From: an uncultured Alphaproteobacteria bacterium
GTDB lineage: Bacteria; Pseudomonadota; Alphaproteobacteria; UBA2966
Assembly (NCBI GenBank): GCA_958295725.1
Contig: OY282368.1
Coordinates: forward strand, 186,001 to 250,000
DNA: 64,000 nt
Reading direction: 5' to 3'
A program made the translations under genes and the position numbers. The stretch's first letter is position 1. Every line of letters begins with the position of its first letter. The notes beneath the pieces are model-generated. The model was given only the letters and a program-made list of their open reading frames with translations. It made no database searches and was not told the DNA's origin. Below are positions 17,661 to 25,214 of the stretch, piece after piece.

Positions 17661-17675
17661 ATGATATCGTATCAT
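17661..17675. promoter_or_regulatory. Operator-like palindrome upstream of the ring-hydroxylating oxygenase
   Basis: ATGATA-TCG-TATCAT is a perfect 6-bp inverted repeat around TCG, 66 bp before the start at 17742. Such short palindromes are typical of GntR- or TetR-type operators, but no regulator gene is adjacent. Confidence 0.4.
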
Positions 17676-17741
17676 TACGGATCAGGTCAGGGTCGCTGGC
17701 TTGAGAATCGGGGAAAACGCCACATATTCCGGGGACTCAGC

Positions 17742-18977
17742 ATGTCGCGCACAGCCGAAGAGCATCTCTCTCCGCCCAGGGTTCGGGATGACGCCTATAT
17801 CCACGCGTCGGTCTATACCGACCCGGACATCTTCGCGGAGGAAGAGGAGAAGATCCTGCGCCGCACGTGGAAGTTCGTCTGCCACGTCAGCGAAGTCGCC
17901 GAGGTCGGCGACTTCCGGGCCCACCAGTGGACCGGCGTGCCGCTGGTCACCGTGCGCGGAAACGACGACAAGATCCGCACCTTCGTTAACACCTGCTCGC
18001 ATCGGGGCGCCAAGATCGTGCGCGAGCCGGCCGGCAACATGAAGCACATGACCTGCTTCTTCCACATGTGGGAATACGATCTGTTCGGCAACTGCACCTA
18101 TCAGCCCCGCGAGGAAGGCTACGCGGAATTGGGCCCCGTCCGGGAGGACCTTTCCCTTCGCGAGATTCGCACCGACGTTTTCGCCGGCCTCGTGTTCATC
18201 AACTTCGACGGCGACGCCGAGTCGTTGCGCGACTACATCGGCGAGGCGGGAGAGCCCTTCGAGAAGATATTCGACAACCACGAGCTGGAGGTCTTCCACT
18301 ACAACCAGACCCACATGCGCGGGAACTGGAAGGCGTGGTATCTCACCAACTGCGACCTCTATCACGAGTGGTCCCACCTGGTGAACCGCACCACCAGCGT
18401 GTTGACGCCGGGCTATCACGACCGTCCCTGGCGGATGCAGCGGAACGGCCACGGGTACAACGCGCACCTGATCGACGGCAGTCCGTTCCAGGTCCAGTAC
18501 AAGAAGTACAAGAGCTGGAAGAACCGCGACGACCTCGTCTTCAAGGGCTTGGCACCGGGCGAGTTCCGGGTCACCGATATCTTTCCGAACTTGTCGGTCT
18601 TCTTCCGCGCCACCTGCATCCGCCTCAACCATTCGACGCCGATCGCGCCGGGCCACACGATCATGGAAGAGCGCGGGCTCGGCGTCAGGGGCGAGTCGAA
18701 GGAGGACCGCAGGGTCAGATCGAAGCAGTTCGTGCAGATCTGGGGGCCGTTCAGTCGCAATGCGTCGGAGGACTGCGCCTACGTCGAGGCGACCCATGCC
18801 TGCCAGGAGAGCGGGGCCAACCCCTATGACCTGATGTCCCGCGTCGAGCACTTCGACGACCGGATGCACGAGCGCATCCACAGCGACGCCTATCTGCGTC
18901 ACTTCTACGAGGAGTGGGGCAGGCTCATGGGACGGCCGGCCAACAATCCCAGCAATTTCATGATGGCGGCCGAGTAG
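17742..18977 (+). CDS. Aromatic-ring-hydroxylating dioxygenase alpha subunit (Rieske)
   Basis: 411 residues. Rieske ligands are Cys85-x-His87 (NTCSHRGA) and Cys105-x2-His108 (CFFHMWEYD). The mononuclear iron site is the D-x2-H-x3-H arrangement in NCDLYHEWSHLVN, which is the classic alpha-subunit motif. With the beta subunit 57 bp downstream it forms an alpha-beta oxygenase that hydroxylates or dihydroxylates a ring or related substrate. Ferredoxin and reductase genes are not adjacent. ATG 17742 is chosen because the family N-terminus starts shortly before the block DDAYIHASVYTDPDIF; the frame is open upstream without a better start. Substrate is unknown. Confidence 0.92.
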   Translation: MSRTAEEHLSPPRVRDDAYIHASVYTDPDIFAEEEEKILRRTWKFVCHVSEVAEVGDFRAHQWTGVPLVTVRGNDDKIRTFVNTCSHRGAKIVREPAGNMKHMTCFFHMWEYDLFGNCTYQPREEGYAELGPVREDLSLREIRTDVFAGLVFINFDGDAESLRDYIGEAGEPFEKIFDNHELEVFHYNQTHMRGNWKAWYLTNCDLYHEWSHLVNRTTSVLTPGYHDRPWRMQRNGHGYNAHLIDGSPFQVQYKKYKSWKNRDDLVFKGLAPGEFRVTDIFPNLSVFFRATCIRLNHSTPIAPGHTIMEERGLGVRGESKEDRRVRSKQFVQIWGPFSRNASEDCAYVEATHACQESGANPYDLMSRVEHFDDRMHERIHSDAYLRHFYEEWGRLMGRPANNPSNFMMAAE

Positions 18978-19034
18978 CGCCCTTGCGTCCGGGGCTGGTC
19001 CCGGCGACCCGCTCCATCGGTTCGACCGACCGCG

Positions 19035-19493
19035 ATGACGATCACCGACGATCAGATCAGGAACCTGATCTACAAGTCGTGTCGGCTTCTCGACGCCGAG
19101 GAGTTCGACGACTACCTCGATCTCTATACGGAGGAGTTCGGGTACAAGGTCACCAACTACTCCCGCGAGATCCGCAAGGAGCAGGAGTGGATGGACGTCG
19201 ACCGGGGCGAGATGAAGGGGCTGCTCGCCAACGTGCCCCTGCACTTTCGTCTGCTCGGCAGCTTCATGCGTCACGCCACCGTCTACGACATCGAGCGCGA
19301 CGGCGCCGATACCGCCAGGGCGCTCACCTACGTGACCGTCTACTACACGACGCCCGAAGGCGCGACGAGCGTCTGGGCGGTCGGTCGCTACCACGACGTG
19401 ATCGACATCTCCGGCGATGCGCCGCTGATCGCCGACCGCGACATGAGGCTCGAGACCCGAGAGGTCGGCATCGGCACCCACTTGCCGATGTAG
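19035..19493 (+). CDS. Ring-hydroxylating dioxygenase beta subunit (SnoaL-like fold)
   Basis: 152 residues, the length of small oxygenase subunits. The sequence MTITDDQIRNLIYKSCRLLD then EEFDDYLDLYTEEFGYKV is typical of the cystatin-like cone fold, and MRHATVYDIERDGADTARALTYVTVYYTT fits the central strands. The beta subunit has a structural role in the alpha3beta3 oxygenase. It follows the alpha subunit gene on the same strand, so the pair is one operon. Confidence 0.88.
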   Translation: MTITDDQIRNLIYKSCRLLDAEEFDDYLDLYTEEFGYKVTNYSREIRKEQEWMDVDRGEMKGLLANVPLHFRLLGSFMRHATVYDIERDGADTARALTYVTVYYTTPEGATSVWAVGRYHDVIDISGDAPLIADRDMRLETREVGIGTHLPM

Positions 19494-19530
19494 CCGTTCG
19501 GTCTCGCGGCTCGTCGTCGCGCTCGGGCTT

Positions 19531-19564
19531 CGCCGCTCCGGGGGCCGCGGGCGCCGGAGCGGCG
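19531..19564. terminator. GC-rich hairpin between convergent genes
   Basis: A perfect 11-bp inverted repeat, CGCCGCTCCGG and CCGGAGCGGCG, encloses a 12-base loop in the 78 bp between the beta-subunit stop and the demethylase stop. Its position between two converging genes suggests a bidirectional transcription barrier. It lacks a T-run, so it would be an atypical intrinsic terminator. Confidence 0.5.
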
Positions 19565-19571
19565 ACGCGGC

Positions 19572-20891
19572 CTATCGCACCGCCTGCTTCGGGATCTCCT
19601 TCTTCGGGTCCCTGAAGGGCACGGGAACGACTTCCGCGTCCACGGGCGCGTCCTCGGCCGGCAGCACCGCCTTCAGCCTCGCGCCGACCTTGGCGTAGGC
19701 GATCGGCAGGGTCGCCAAGGCGATGTTGGTGTCGTGGGTCGGCGACCAGAAGGCGCTGGTGATGTAACCGACCTCCCGGCCCGAGCGGTTGGTCACGTGC
19801 CAGAAGTCCTCGTTGTACCAGGTGATGGGGCTGCCCCCCATCCTGAGGCCGACGAGCTTCTGCTTCACGCCGGCCTTCGCGATCTTCTGGAGCGCCGCCT
19901 TGCCGATGAAGTCGTCCTTCGAGAAATCGACCTGCCAGCCGAGACCGACCTCGAACGGGTTGGTTTCGATGTCCATGTCCTGGCCGTAGGACAGAATGCC
20001 GGCCTCCAGGCGGCGGATGTGGCTCGGCGCGATGACACGCAGGTTGTGCGGCTCGCCGGCCTTCTTGACCGCGCGCCATAGCTCGTCGGCGTGGCGCGTG
20101 GCGTCGCGCAGGTAGATCTCGTAGCCGACCTCGCCGGAGAACCCCGTGCGCGAGACGACGACGCTCAACCGCCCGAGACCGGCGTGCATCAGGCCGTAAT
20201 AGGGGATGTCGAGGACCTTGCGCCCGAACAGCCCCGTCATCAGCTTGACGGACTTGGGTCCCTGGATCTGCACCGGCGCGACGTCGATCTCCCGGATCGT
20301 CACGTCGTGGCCCGAATAGGCGTTGACGCCCTGCGCCCACAGCAGGACGTCCGAGTCCGAGATGCTGAACCAGAATTCGTCGTCCGCGACCCGCAGCAGC
20401 ACCGGGTCGTTGACGATTCCGCCCTCGCGATTACAGAGGATGACGTAGCGGCACATGTTCGTCGGCAGCTTCTCGTGGACGTCGCGGGTGATCAGCAGGT
20501 TCACGAATTCCGCGGCGTCCGGCCCCTTGATCTGGATCTGCCGCTCCACCGCGACGTTCCACAGCGTCACGTGCTTGGTGAGGTGCTCGTACTCTCTCAT
20601 CAGGCCGCCCCGCGTCATGCTGATGTAGGCCCGCGGATGGTACATGTGGTTGTAGACCGTGTAGGCCCAGCAGCCTTCCTGTTGGGAGAGATGCCAGTAG
20701 GGGCTCTTGCGAACGCGGGTCGAAATCAACATGCGACCTTCGCTGTTGCCGCTCTGGCGCACGTTGATGGGAACGCCGCGCTTCTTGATGTCGATGACCG
20801 GCGGGTGCTTGGCCCCCGACTTGTGGCCCCTGGACTTGCCGACGGCCTTCGGCGGCCGGGCGGGTTTGGAAGCGGAAGATTGGGCAAGCAT
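19572..20891 (-). CDS. DmdA/GcvT-family aminomethyltransferase-like demethylase
   Basis: 439 residues. From about residue 70 the sequence follows the glycine-cleavage T-protein/DMSP demethylase fold: WAYTVYNHMYHPRAY, TLWNVAVERQIQIKGPDA, VQIQGPKSVKLMTGLFG, RTGFSGEVGYEIYLRD and LSYGQDMDIETNPFEVGLGW. Such enzymes move a methyl group from a methylated S, N or O compound to tetrahydrofolate. The order of blocks is closer to DmdA than to GcvT, but I cannot tell the substrate. An N-terminal basic extension of about 50 residues (SKPARPPKAVGKSRGHKSG) is unusual. ATG 20891 is preceded by GGGGGTC at a good distance; ATG 20906 is possible. It converges with the dioxygenase pair. Confidence 0.82.
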   Translation of the reverse strand: MLAQSSASKPARPPKAVGKSRGHKSGAKHPPVIDIKKRGVPINVRQSGNSEGRMLISTRVRKSPYWHLSQQEGCWAYTVYNHMYHPRAYISMTRGGLMREYEHLTKHVTLWNVAVERQIQIKGPDAAEFVNLLITRDVHEKLPTNMCRYVILCNREGGIVNDPVLLRVADDEFWFSISDSDVLLWAQGVNAYSGHDVTIREIDVAPVQIQGPKSVKLMTGLFGRKVLDIPYYGLMHAGLGRLSVVVSRTGFSGEVGYEIYLRDATRHADELWRAVKKAGEPHNLRVIAPSHIRRLEAGILSYGQDMDIETNPFEVGLGWQVDFSKDDFIGKAALQKIAKAGVKQKLVGLRMGGSPITWYNEDFWHVTNRSGREVGYITSAFWSPTHDTNIALATLPIAYAKVGARLKAVLPAEDAPVDAEVVPVPFRDPKKEIPKQAVR

Positions 20892-21141
20892 GGCGATGAC
20901 CCCCATGTACGAAGGCGTTCGAGGCTCGGAAGGGCCGCACGGGCGCGCGTCCCCTCGCCGTCGTTCGGAATATCCGCGCCCCCGGCGCCGGCGTCTGTTC
21001 CCGGCGCGACATGCGGGGAGTCCAAAACAGCGCAAACGCGACGAGTCCGACGGGCGGGGCGGTCGCACGTCCATTCAGCCCCCCTCCCGACCTCCCCTCC
21101 TGAACCCGAAAGCGGTCGCTCCGTCCGGCGGGCGTGACCGG

Positions 21142-21189
21142 TGATCTCGTTCAGACAGATGTGTGACCTAGTTCAGACAGATGTGAGAC
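21142..21189. repeat. Tandem IS481 left-end remnants
   Basis: Copy 1, TGATCTCGTTCAGACAGATG, starts at 21142; copy 2, TGACCTAGTTCAGACAGATG, starts at 21164 and continues TGAGAC to 21189. Both match the left terminus of the complete element at 3602. No transposase is attached. They lie about 80 bp upstream of the RidA gene. Confidence 0.8.
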
Positions 21190-21267
21190 GCGGGGGTTCG
21201 CGTCGGGTTATGATTGGAGCCGGGCGCGTGGCCGCGCTGCTCCGAAAGTCCGCCGGGAGGTTGGATG

Positions 21268-21672
21268 ATGGCTCGGTTCGGTTTCGTCGTGGATCGCCCA
21301 GAGGTCGAGGGCCTCGGGGCGCCGGTCGCCGACTACAGCTCCGTCGTCGGCGTGCGCGGGGGCCGTATTCTCTTCATTGCCGGCAAGGGACCGGTCGGCG
21401 AGGACGGCGCGACCGTGAGCGACGACGTGGAGGCCCAGATCCGGCAGGCCATGACCAACATGAAGGCGGCGCTCGAGGCCGCGGGCGCCGGGCTCGGGAA
21501 CGTCGTCAAGGTCAACGCCTACTTCACGACCAAGGACGCGATTCCGCCCTGGAAGTGGATCCGGCTGGAGAATTTCCCGAGCGATTTCCCGGCGGCCACC
21601 GCCGTGATCGTCGCCGGTCTCGCGATCGACGACTGGAAGGTCGAGATCGAGGCCTACGCCGCGGTTCCCTGA
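21268..21672 (+). CDS. RidA/YjgF/Rid family protein
   Basis: 134 residues with the Rid fold: GGRILFIAGKGPVGEDG, QIRQAMTNMKAALEAAGAGL, VVKVNAYFTTKD and VEIEAYAAVP at the end. RidA proteins hydrolyse reactive enamine or imine intermediates, but the conserved Arg seen in true RidA (around the second last strand) is not evident, so this is probably another Rid subgroup tied to a catabolic pathway. GGGAGG lies 7 bases before ATG 21268; the adjacent ATG at 21265 is the alternative. Its 3' end overlaps the convergent dehalogenase gene by 19 bp. Confidence 0.88.
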   Translation: MARFGFVVDRPEVEGLGAPVADYSSVVGVRGGRILFIAGKGPVGEDGATVSDDVEAQIRQAMTNMKAALEAAGAGLGNVVKVNAYFTTKDAIPPWKWIRLENFPSDFPAATAVIVAGLAIDDWKVEIEAYAAVP

Positions 21673-22583
21673 CCGCCGCCGAGCTCGCGGACGAGGCCGG
21701 CGACCGCCCGCCCGATCTCGTCGGGGCTGTCCTCCTGGATGTAATGGATTCCGGGAACGACGATCTCCCGCGTATTCGGCAGGCCGCGGCAGAAGTCGAT
21801 GCGCGGTCCCTGGACGATGCCGCCCGGCTGGCCGCGAATGAAGATCTTGGGAATCGGCGTTTCCCGGAGCCACGCGGCGTTGGCCTCCACCGTGGCGACG
21901 ACGTCGGCCGGCTCGCCCGAGATCGGCAGGTTGCGCGCCCATGTCAGCGTCGGGCGCCGGCCTTCGCCCGGCTCGGCGAAGGGCCGCCGGTAGACCCCCA
22001 TCTCTTCCTCGGTCACGTCGCGCAGGGTGCGCGTCGGGATGCGGGTCTCCACGAACATGTTCTCCTCGAGGATCATCCGCTCGCCCTCCGGGGAGCGCAG
22101 GCGCTCGAACCAGCGGCGCGTGGAGTCCGTGTCCTCCGGGTTCTCCGGGAATTCCTCCCACGAGAAGGGGGTCACGATGGCCTCGAAGTGGACGATGCCG
22201 CCCATGCGGCCGGCATGTCGGCGCGCCCAGTCGAAGGCCAGCACCGAACCCCAGTCCTGGCCGACCATGACGACGCCGTCGCCGAGATCGAGCTCATCGA
22301 GCAGTGCGTCGAGATGGTCCCGGTGGACGGCGTACCGGTAGGCTTCGTCGTCCGACGACGGCAGCTTGTCCGACTCCCCCATGCCGATGAGGTCCGGCGC
22401 GATGCAGCGCGCCACGGGCTCCACGCACGGGATGACGTTGCGCCACAGGTAGGACGACGTCGGGTTTCCGTGCAGGAACACCACGGACCGCCCGCCCCCG
22501 GCCTCCACGTAGGCCATGGAGCGGCCGAGGACGGCGGCGCGCCGCCGCGGGTATGGGTCTGCGGCGGAGACCACCGAGATCAT
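21654..22583 (-). CDS. Haloalkane dehalogenase-type alpha/beta hydrolase
   Basis: 309 residues, typical of DhaA/LinB. The oxyanion region is FLHGNPTSSYLWRN, the nucleophile is Asp110 followed by Trp111 (VGQDWGSVLAFDWA), the probable acid is Glu134 (VHFEAIVTPF) and the base is His280 (GIHYIQEDSPDEIG). The Asp nucleophile and adjacent Trp separate it from esterases and epoxide hydrolases and point to hydrolysis of carbon-halogen bonds to alcohol plus halide. ATG 22583 overlaps the stop of the upstream flavin reductase gene as ATGA, so the two are translationally coupled. Cytoplasmic, with no signal peptide. Confidence 0.9.
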   Translation of the reverse strand: MISVVSAADPYPRRRAAVLGRSMAYVEAGGGRSVVFLHGNPTSSYLWRNVIPCVEPVARCIAPDLIGMGESDKLPSSDDEAYRYAVHRDHLDALLDELDLGDGVVMVGQDWGSVLAFDWARRHAGRMGGIVHFEAIVTPFSWEEFPENPEDTDSTRRWFERLRSPEGERMILEENMFVETRIPTRTLRDVTEEEMGVYRRPFAEPGEGRRPTLTWARNLPISGEPADVVATVEANAAWLRETPIPKIFIRGQPGGIVQGPRIDFCRGLPNTREIVVPGIHYIQEDSPDEIGRAVAGLVRELGGGQGTAA

Positions 22584-23293
22584 TCCTGTACGAATTCCGT
22601 CGCTCGCGGCTGGATCTCGTCCCAAGCCTTCGAGTCGTCGCCGTGGAAACGGTCGTCGTCGGGGGTCTTGTAGGGGAAGATGTTCTCGGGTTCGATGACC
22701 GTGTAGTCGTAGTAACCGAGGCGCGCCACGGGGCGGAGCTTCTTCATGTCGATCAGTCCGTCGTCGGTGATCATCTCGTCGGCGACGTGGATCTGGACGA
22801 CGTGGCCGATAACCATCGCGGCCCGGCTGCCGTCCTGCGGCGTCGGCATGTCGACGGTCTGCATGTACTTGCATTCCATGGCGACCGGAGAGTCCTTCAG
22901 GCGCGGCGGTTTGACCTTCTCGCACGGGACGCCCTCCAGCCCGGCCTCTTTCATCTCGTCGAAGTTCCGGGGCGAGTGCTTGGACGTGACGACCATCTGG
23001 TCGATCAGGTCGGCAGTGCACATGTTGTAGACGAACTCGCCCGTGTCCTCGGCGTTGGCGAGCGAGTCCTTGGTCTCGCGGGTGCTCGGCTTGAAGTAGT
23101 TGGGGCAGTAGATGACGCAGGGCGGCGAGCCGCTGACCTGAGTGAAGAAGCTGTAGGGAGCCAAATTGAAGTCGCCGTCCGGGCTCATCGTGCTGATCCA
23201 GCCGATCGGCCGCGGCACCACGAGGGCGTTGTAGACCGTGTGCCTGAACGGCGGCGGACGCATGCCGACTTCGTTGGGATCGAAATGCACCAT
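22580..23293 (-). CDS. Flavin reductase-like FMN-binding split-barrel protein
   Basis: 237 residues. The N-terminal block YNALVVPRPIGWISTMSPDGDFNLAPYSFF is diagnostic of the flavin reductase-like/split-barrel family (PRPIGWIST). These proteins bind FMN and supply reduced flavin or act as flavin-dependent oxidoreductases. The gene is first in a two-gene unit with the dehalogenase (4-bp ATGA overlap). The promoter lies in the 130-bp divergent region shared with the Rieske oxygenase gene at 23424. Its partner enzyme is not certain; supplying reduced flavin to a monooxygenase outside the window is possible. Confidence 0.88.
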   Translation of the reverse strand: MVHFDPNEVGMRPPPFRHTVYNALVVPRPIGWISTMSPDGDFNLAPYSFFTQVSGSPPCVIYCPNYFKPSTRETKDSLANAEDTGEFVYNMCTADLIDQMVVTSKHSPRNFDEMKEAGLEGVPCEKVKPPRLKDSPVAMECKYMQTVDMPTPQDGSRAAMVIGHVVQIHVADEMITDDGLIDMKKLRPVARLGYYDYTVIEPENIFPYKTPDDDRFHGDDSKAWDEIQPRATEFVQE

Positions 23294-23423
23294 GTGCTGC
23301 CCCGGGAGTTTGCTTGTTCGCGATGTTTATATTATAGGATAACGGCAACGGAGAGTTAGCCATATCGACGTGATATCGGCGGCCCGACCTTGAGGACATC
23401 AGAAGATATCGGAGGCACGACCG
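23294..23423. promoter_or_regulatory. Divergent promoter region with an 18-bp direct repeat
   Basis: The segment between the flavin reductase and the Rieske oxygenase is AT-rich near 23326-23340, with TATAAT on the minus strand. The sequence GATATCGGCGGCCCGACC at 23372-23389 recurs as GATATCGGAGGCACGACC at 23405-23422 with two differences. The second copy contains the GGAGG ribosome site of the oxygenase. CATATC-GACGT-GATATC nearby (about 23361-23377) adds an inverted repeat. Confidence 0.5.
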
Positions 23424-24872
23424 GTGAGTATGGACAACCCAGACACCCATCCGGATTTCGCCCGCGGCGGCGGCCAAGCCTACAGGGGTTACGAGAAGAC
23501 CGGGGTCCTGCCCGAGGATCCCGAGCTGACGCATACCGATCCGGGAACGCCCATGGGCGATCTCATGCGCCGCTTCTGGCAGCCGGTGTGCCTGTCGGAG
23601 GAGCTGACCGACGTGCCCCGCGCGATCCGCATCCTGGGCGAGGACCTCGTGGCGTTCCGCGACAAGTCGGGGCGGGTCGGCGTGCTCCATCGGCACTGCG
23701 CCCATCGCGGCGCCTCGCTGGAATACGGGATCATCCAGGAGACCGGTATCCGCTGCTGCTACCACGGTTTCCACTGGGACGTGGACGGAACCCTTCTCGA
23801 CGCGCCCGGCGAGCCGGACGGCGGCGAACGCATGTCGAGGACGGTCGGTCAGGGCGCCTATCCCGCGTTCGAGCGCTACGGCATGGTGTTCGCCTACATG
23901 GGCGGCTACGACCAGATGCCGAAGTTCCCGGAGTGGGAGTTCTTCCACACCTACGACGATCTCGAGTTCGCCTCCTATTCCAACATCTACCCGTGCAACT
24001 GGTTGCAGGTGTTCGACAACATCCCCGACCAGATCCACACCTCGCAGCTCCACAGCCCGCACATGCGCGTGATCGGCGATGACGACGACGGCGGCTATCC
24101 GACGACCGCTTTCAACCCGGTCTTCGCGCAGCTTCCGGTCATGGAGTACGCCTCGGTCCGCGACGACACGGCGATGATCTTCAGCGCCGGACGCCGCGTG
24201 GGCAGGGAACGGGTCTGGGTGCGTCTCAACGATGTCATCCTGCCCAACCTCACCCTCCACCCCCATACCGCCGAGGACGGCCGCGAGGCCCGTTATTTCC
24301 ATCGCGTCTACATGGCGCGCTGGTACGTTCCCATCGACGACGAGAACAGCATCGTCTTCGGCCTCCGCATGTTCGGCGATTCGATCGACCCGTATGGCAC
24401 GGGCGACAAGTCCAAGTGCGGATACGACAAGGCGGATTTCCTCGACGGACAGACCGGCGAGCGGCCCCGCGAGGTGGCGCAACGCCTGCCTGGCGACTGG
24501 GACGCCGTGACCAGCCAGCGGCGGATCGCCAGGCACGCGATGGAGAACCCGACGAAGGAAGACGTCGGCGTCTACATGAACCGCAAGAATCTGCGCATGG
24601 CCGTTCGCGGCGAGAATCCGAGCATGGCGCAGACCGCCGTTCACGCGCGCGCCAACGCCGGGAGGCGGAACTACGTCTATACCAACAACACGGTCCTCGA
24701 CATCCCCGTGCGGGAGGGCGACGACGACGCGCTCGTTCGCGAGGTCTGCAAGAAGGTGCTGGAGATCGTGGTCGCGGGTGACGCCTACGAAGGCGTCGAG
24801 CGCGACGCCTTCATCGACGGCGCGCTGAGGGATTACGAGCGCTCCTTCGCCGCCGCCGCGGCGGCGGAATAG
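23424..24872 (+). CDS. Rieske non-haem iron oxygenase, phthalate-dioxygenase-like
   Basis: 482 residues. Rieske ligands are Cys92-x-His94 (HRHCAHRGAS) and Cys111-x2-His114 (CCYHGFHWD). The catalytic region includes NIPDQIHTSQLHSPHM. The protein is collinear with the oxygenase at 5234-6598, so they are paralogues. The start is GTG 23424 because GGAGG ends 8 bases before it; ATG 23430 would have a 14-base spacing. Electron-transfer partners are not adjacent. It diverges from the flavin reductase/dehalogenase pair and may act in the same pathway on a halogenated or methylated compound. The C-terminus is an Ala-rich tail. Confidence 0.9.
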   Translation: MSMDNPDTHPDFARGGGQAYRGYEKTGVLPEDPELTHTDPGTPMGDLMRRFWQPVCLSEELTDVPRAIRILGEDLVAFRDKSGRVGVLHRHCAHRGASLEYGIIQETGIRCCYHGFHWDVDGTLLDAPGEPDGGERMSRTVGQGAYPAFERYGMVFAYMGGYDQMPKFPEWEFFHTYDDLEFASYSNIYPCNWLQVFDNIPDQIHTSQLHSPHMRVIGDDDDGGYPTTAFNPVFAQLPVMEYASVRDDTAMIFSAGRRVGRERVWVRLNDVILPNLTLHPHTAEDGREARYFHRVYMARWYVPIDDENSIVFGLRMFGDSIDPYGTGDKSKCGYDKADFLDGQTGERPREVAQRLPGDWDAVTSQRRIARHAMENPTKEDVGVYMNRKNLRMAVRGENPSMAQTAVHARANAGRRNYVYTNNTVLDIPVREGDDDALVREVCKKVLEIVVAGDAYEGVERDAFIDGALRDYERSFAAAAAAE

Positions 24873-24931
24873 CGCCTCTCGCCGCGACACCCGCCGTCCC
24901 GACGGTCATCGACCCTGGGTACGCCTCGAAC

Positions 24932-25000
24932 CTAGTTGGGCAGCAGCGGCCGGATACGGTCAAACTGGGCGTCGGATAGCCAGAAGTGGCGGTCGGACAT
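24932..25000 (-). pseudogene. N-terminal fragment of an IS5-family transposase
   Basis: The minus strand encodes MSDRHFWLSDAQFDRIRPLL then PN and a stop. This is the characteristic start of IS5-group (IS1031-like) transposases, which continue for over 200 residues in intact copies. Only 22 codons remain. The rest of the 24873-25214 spacer shows no gene; it contains a small GACTC/GAGTC hairpin near 25090. Confidence 0.75.
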
Positions 25001-25214
25001 GGTAGCCCCCATATATCCGGGGAACTTGAATCACATGCCGCCCGGATACTCAAGACCACTTATAGGTCCTGAGGCTAGGGCGTGGTGGACTCGACGGAGT
25101 CGTCAAGGCACACTCGATCCAGACTGAGGAATAGTCAGGGCACATGAATCGTAGCCCGCAGAGCCCGGCAAGGGTCTCTCGTTCACCTGTTGACCGGCGG
25201 TGGGGAGCTCGCTC

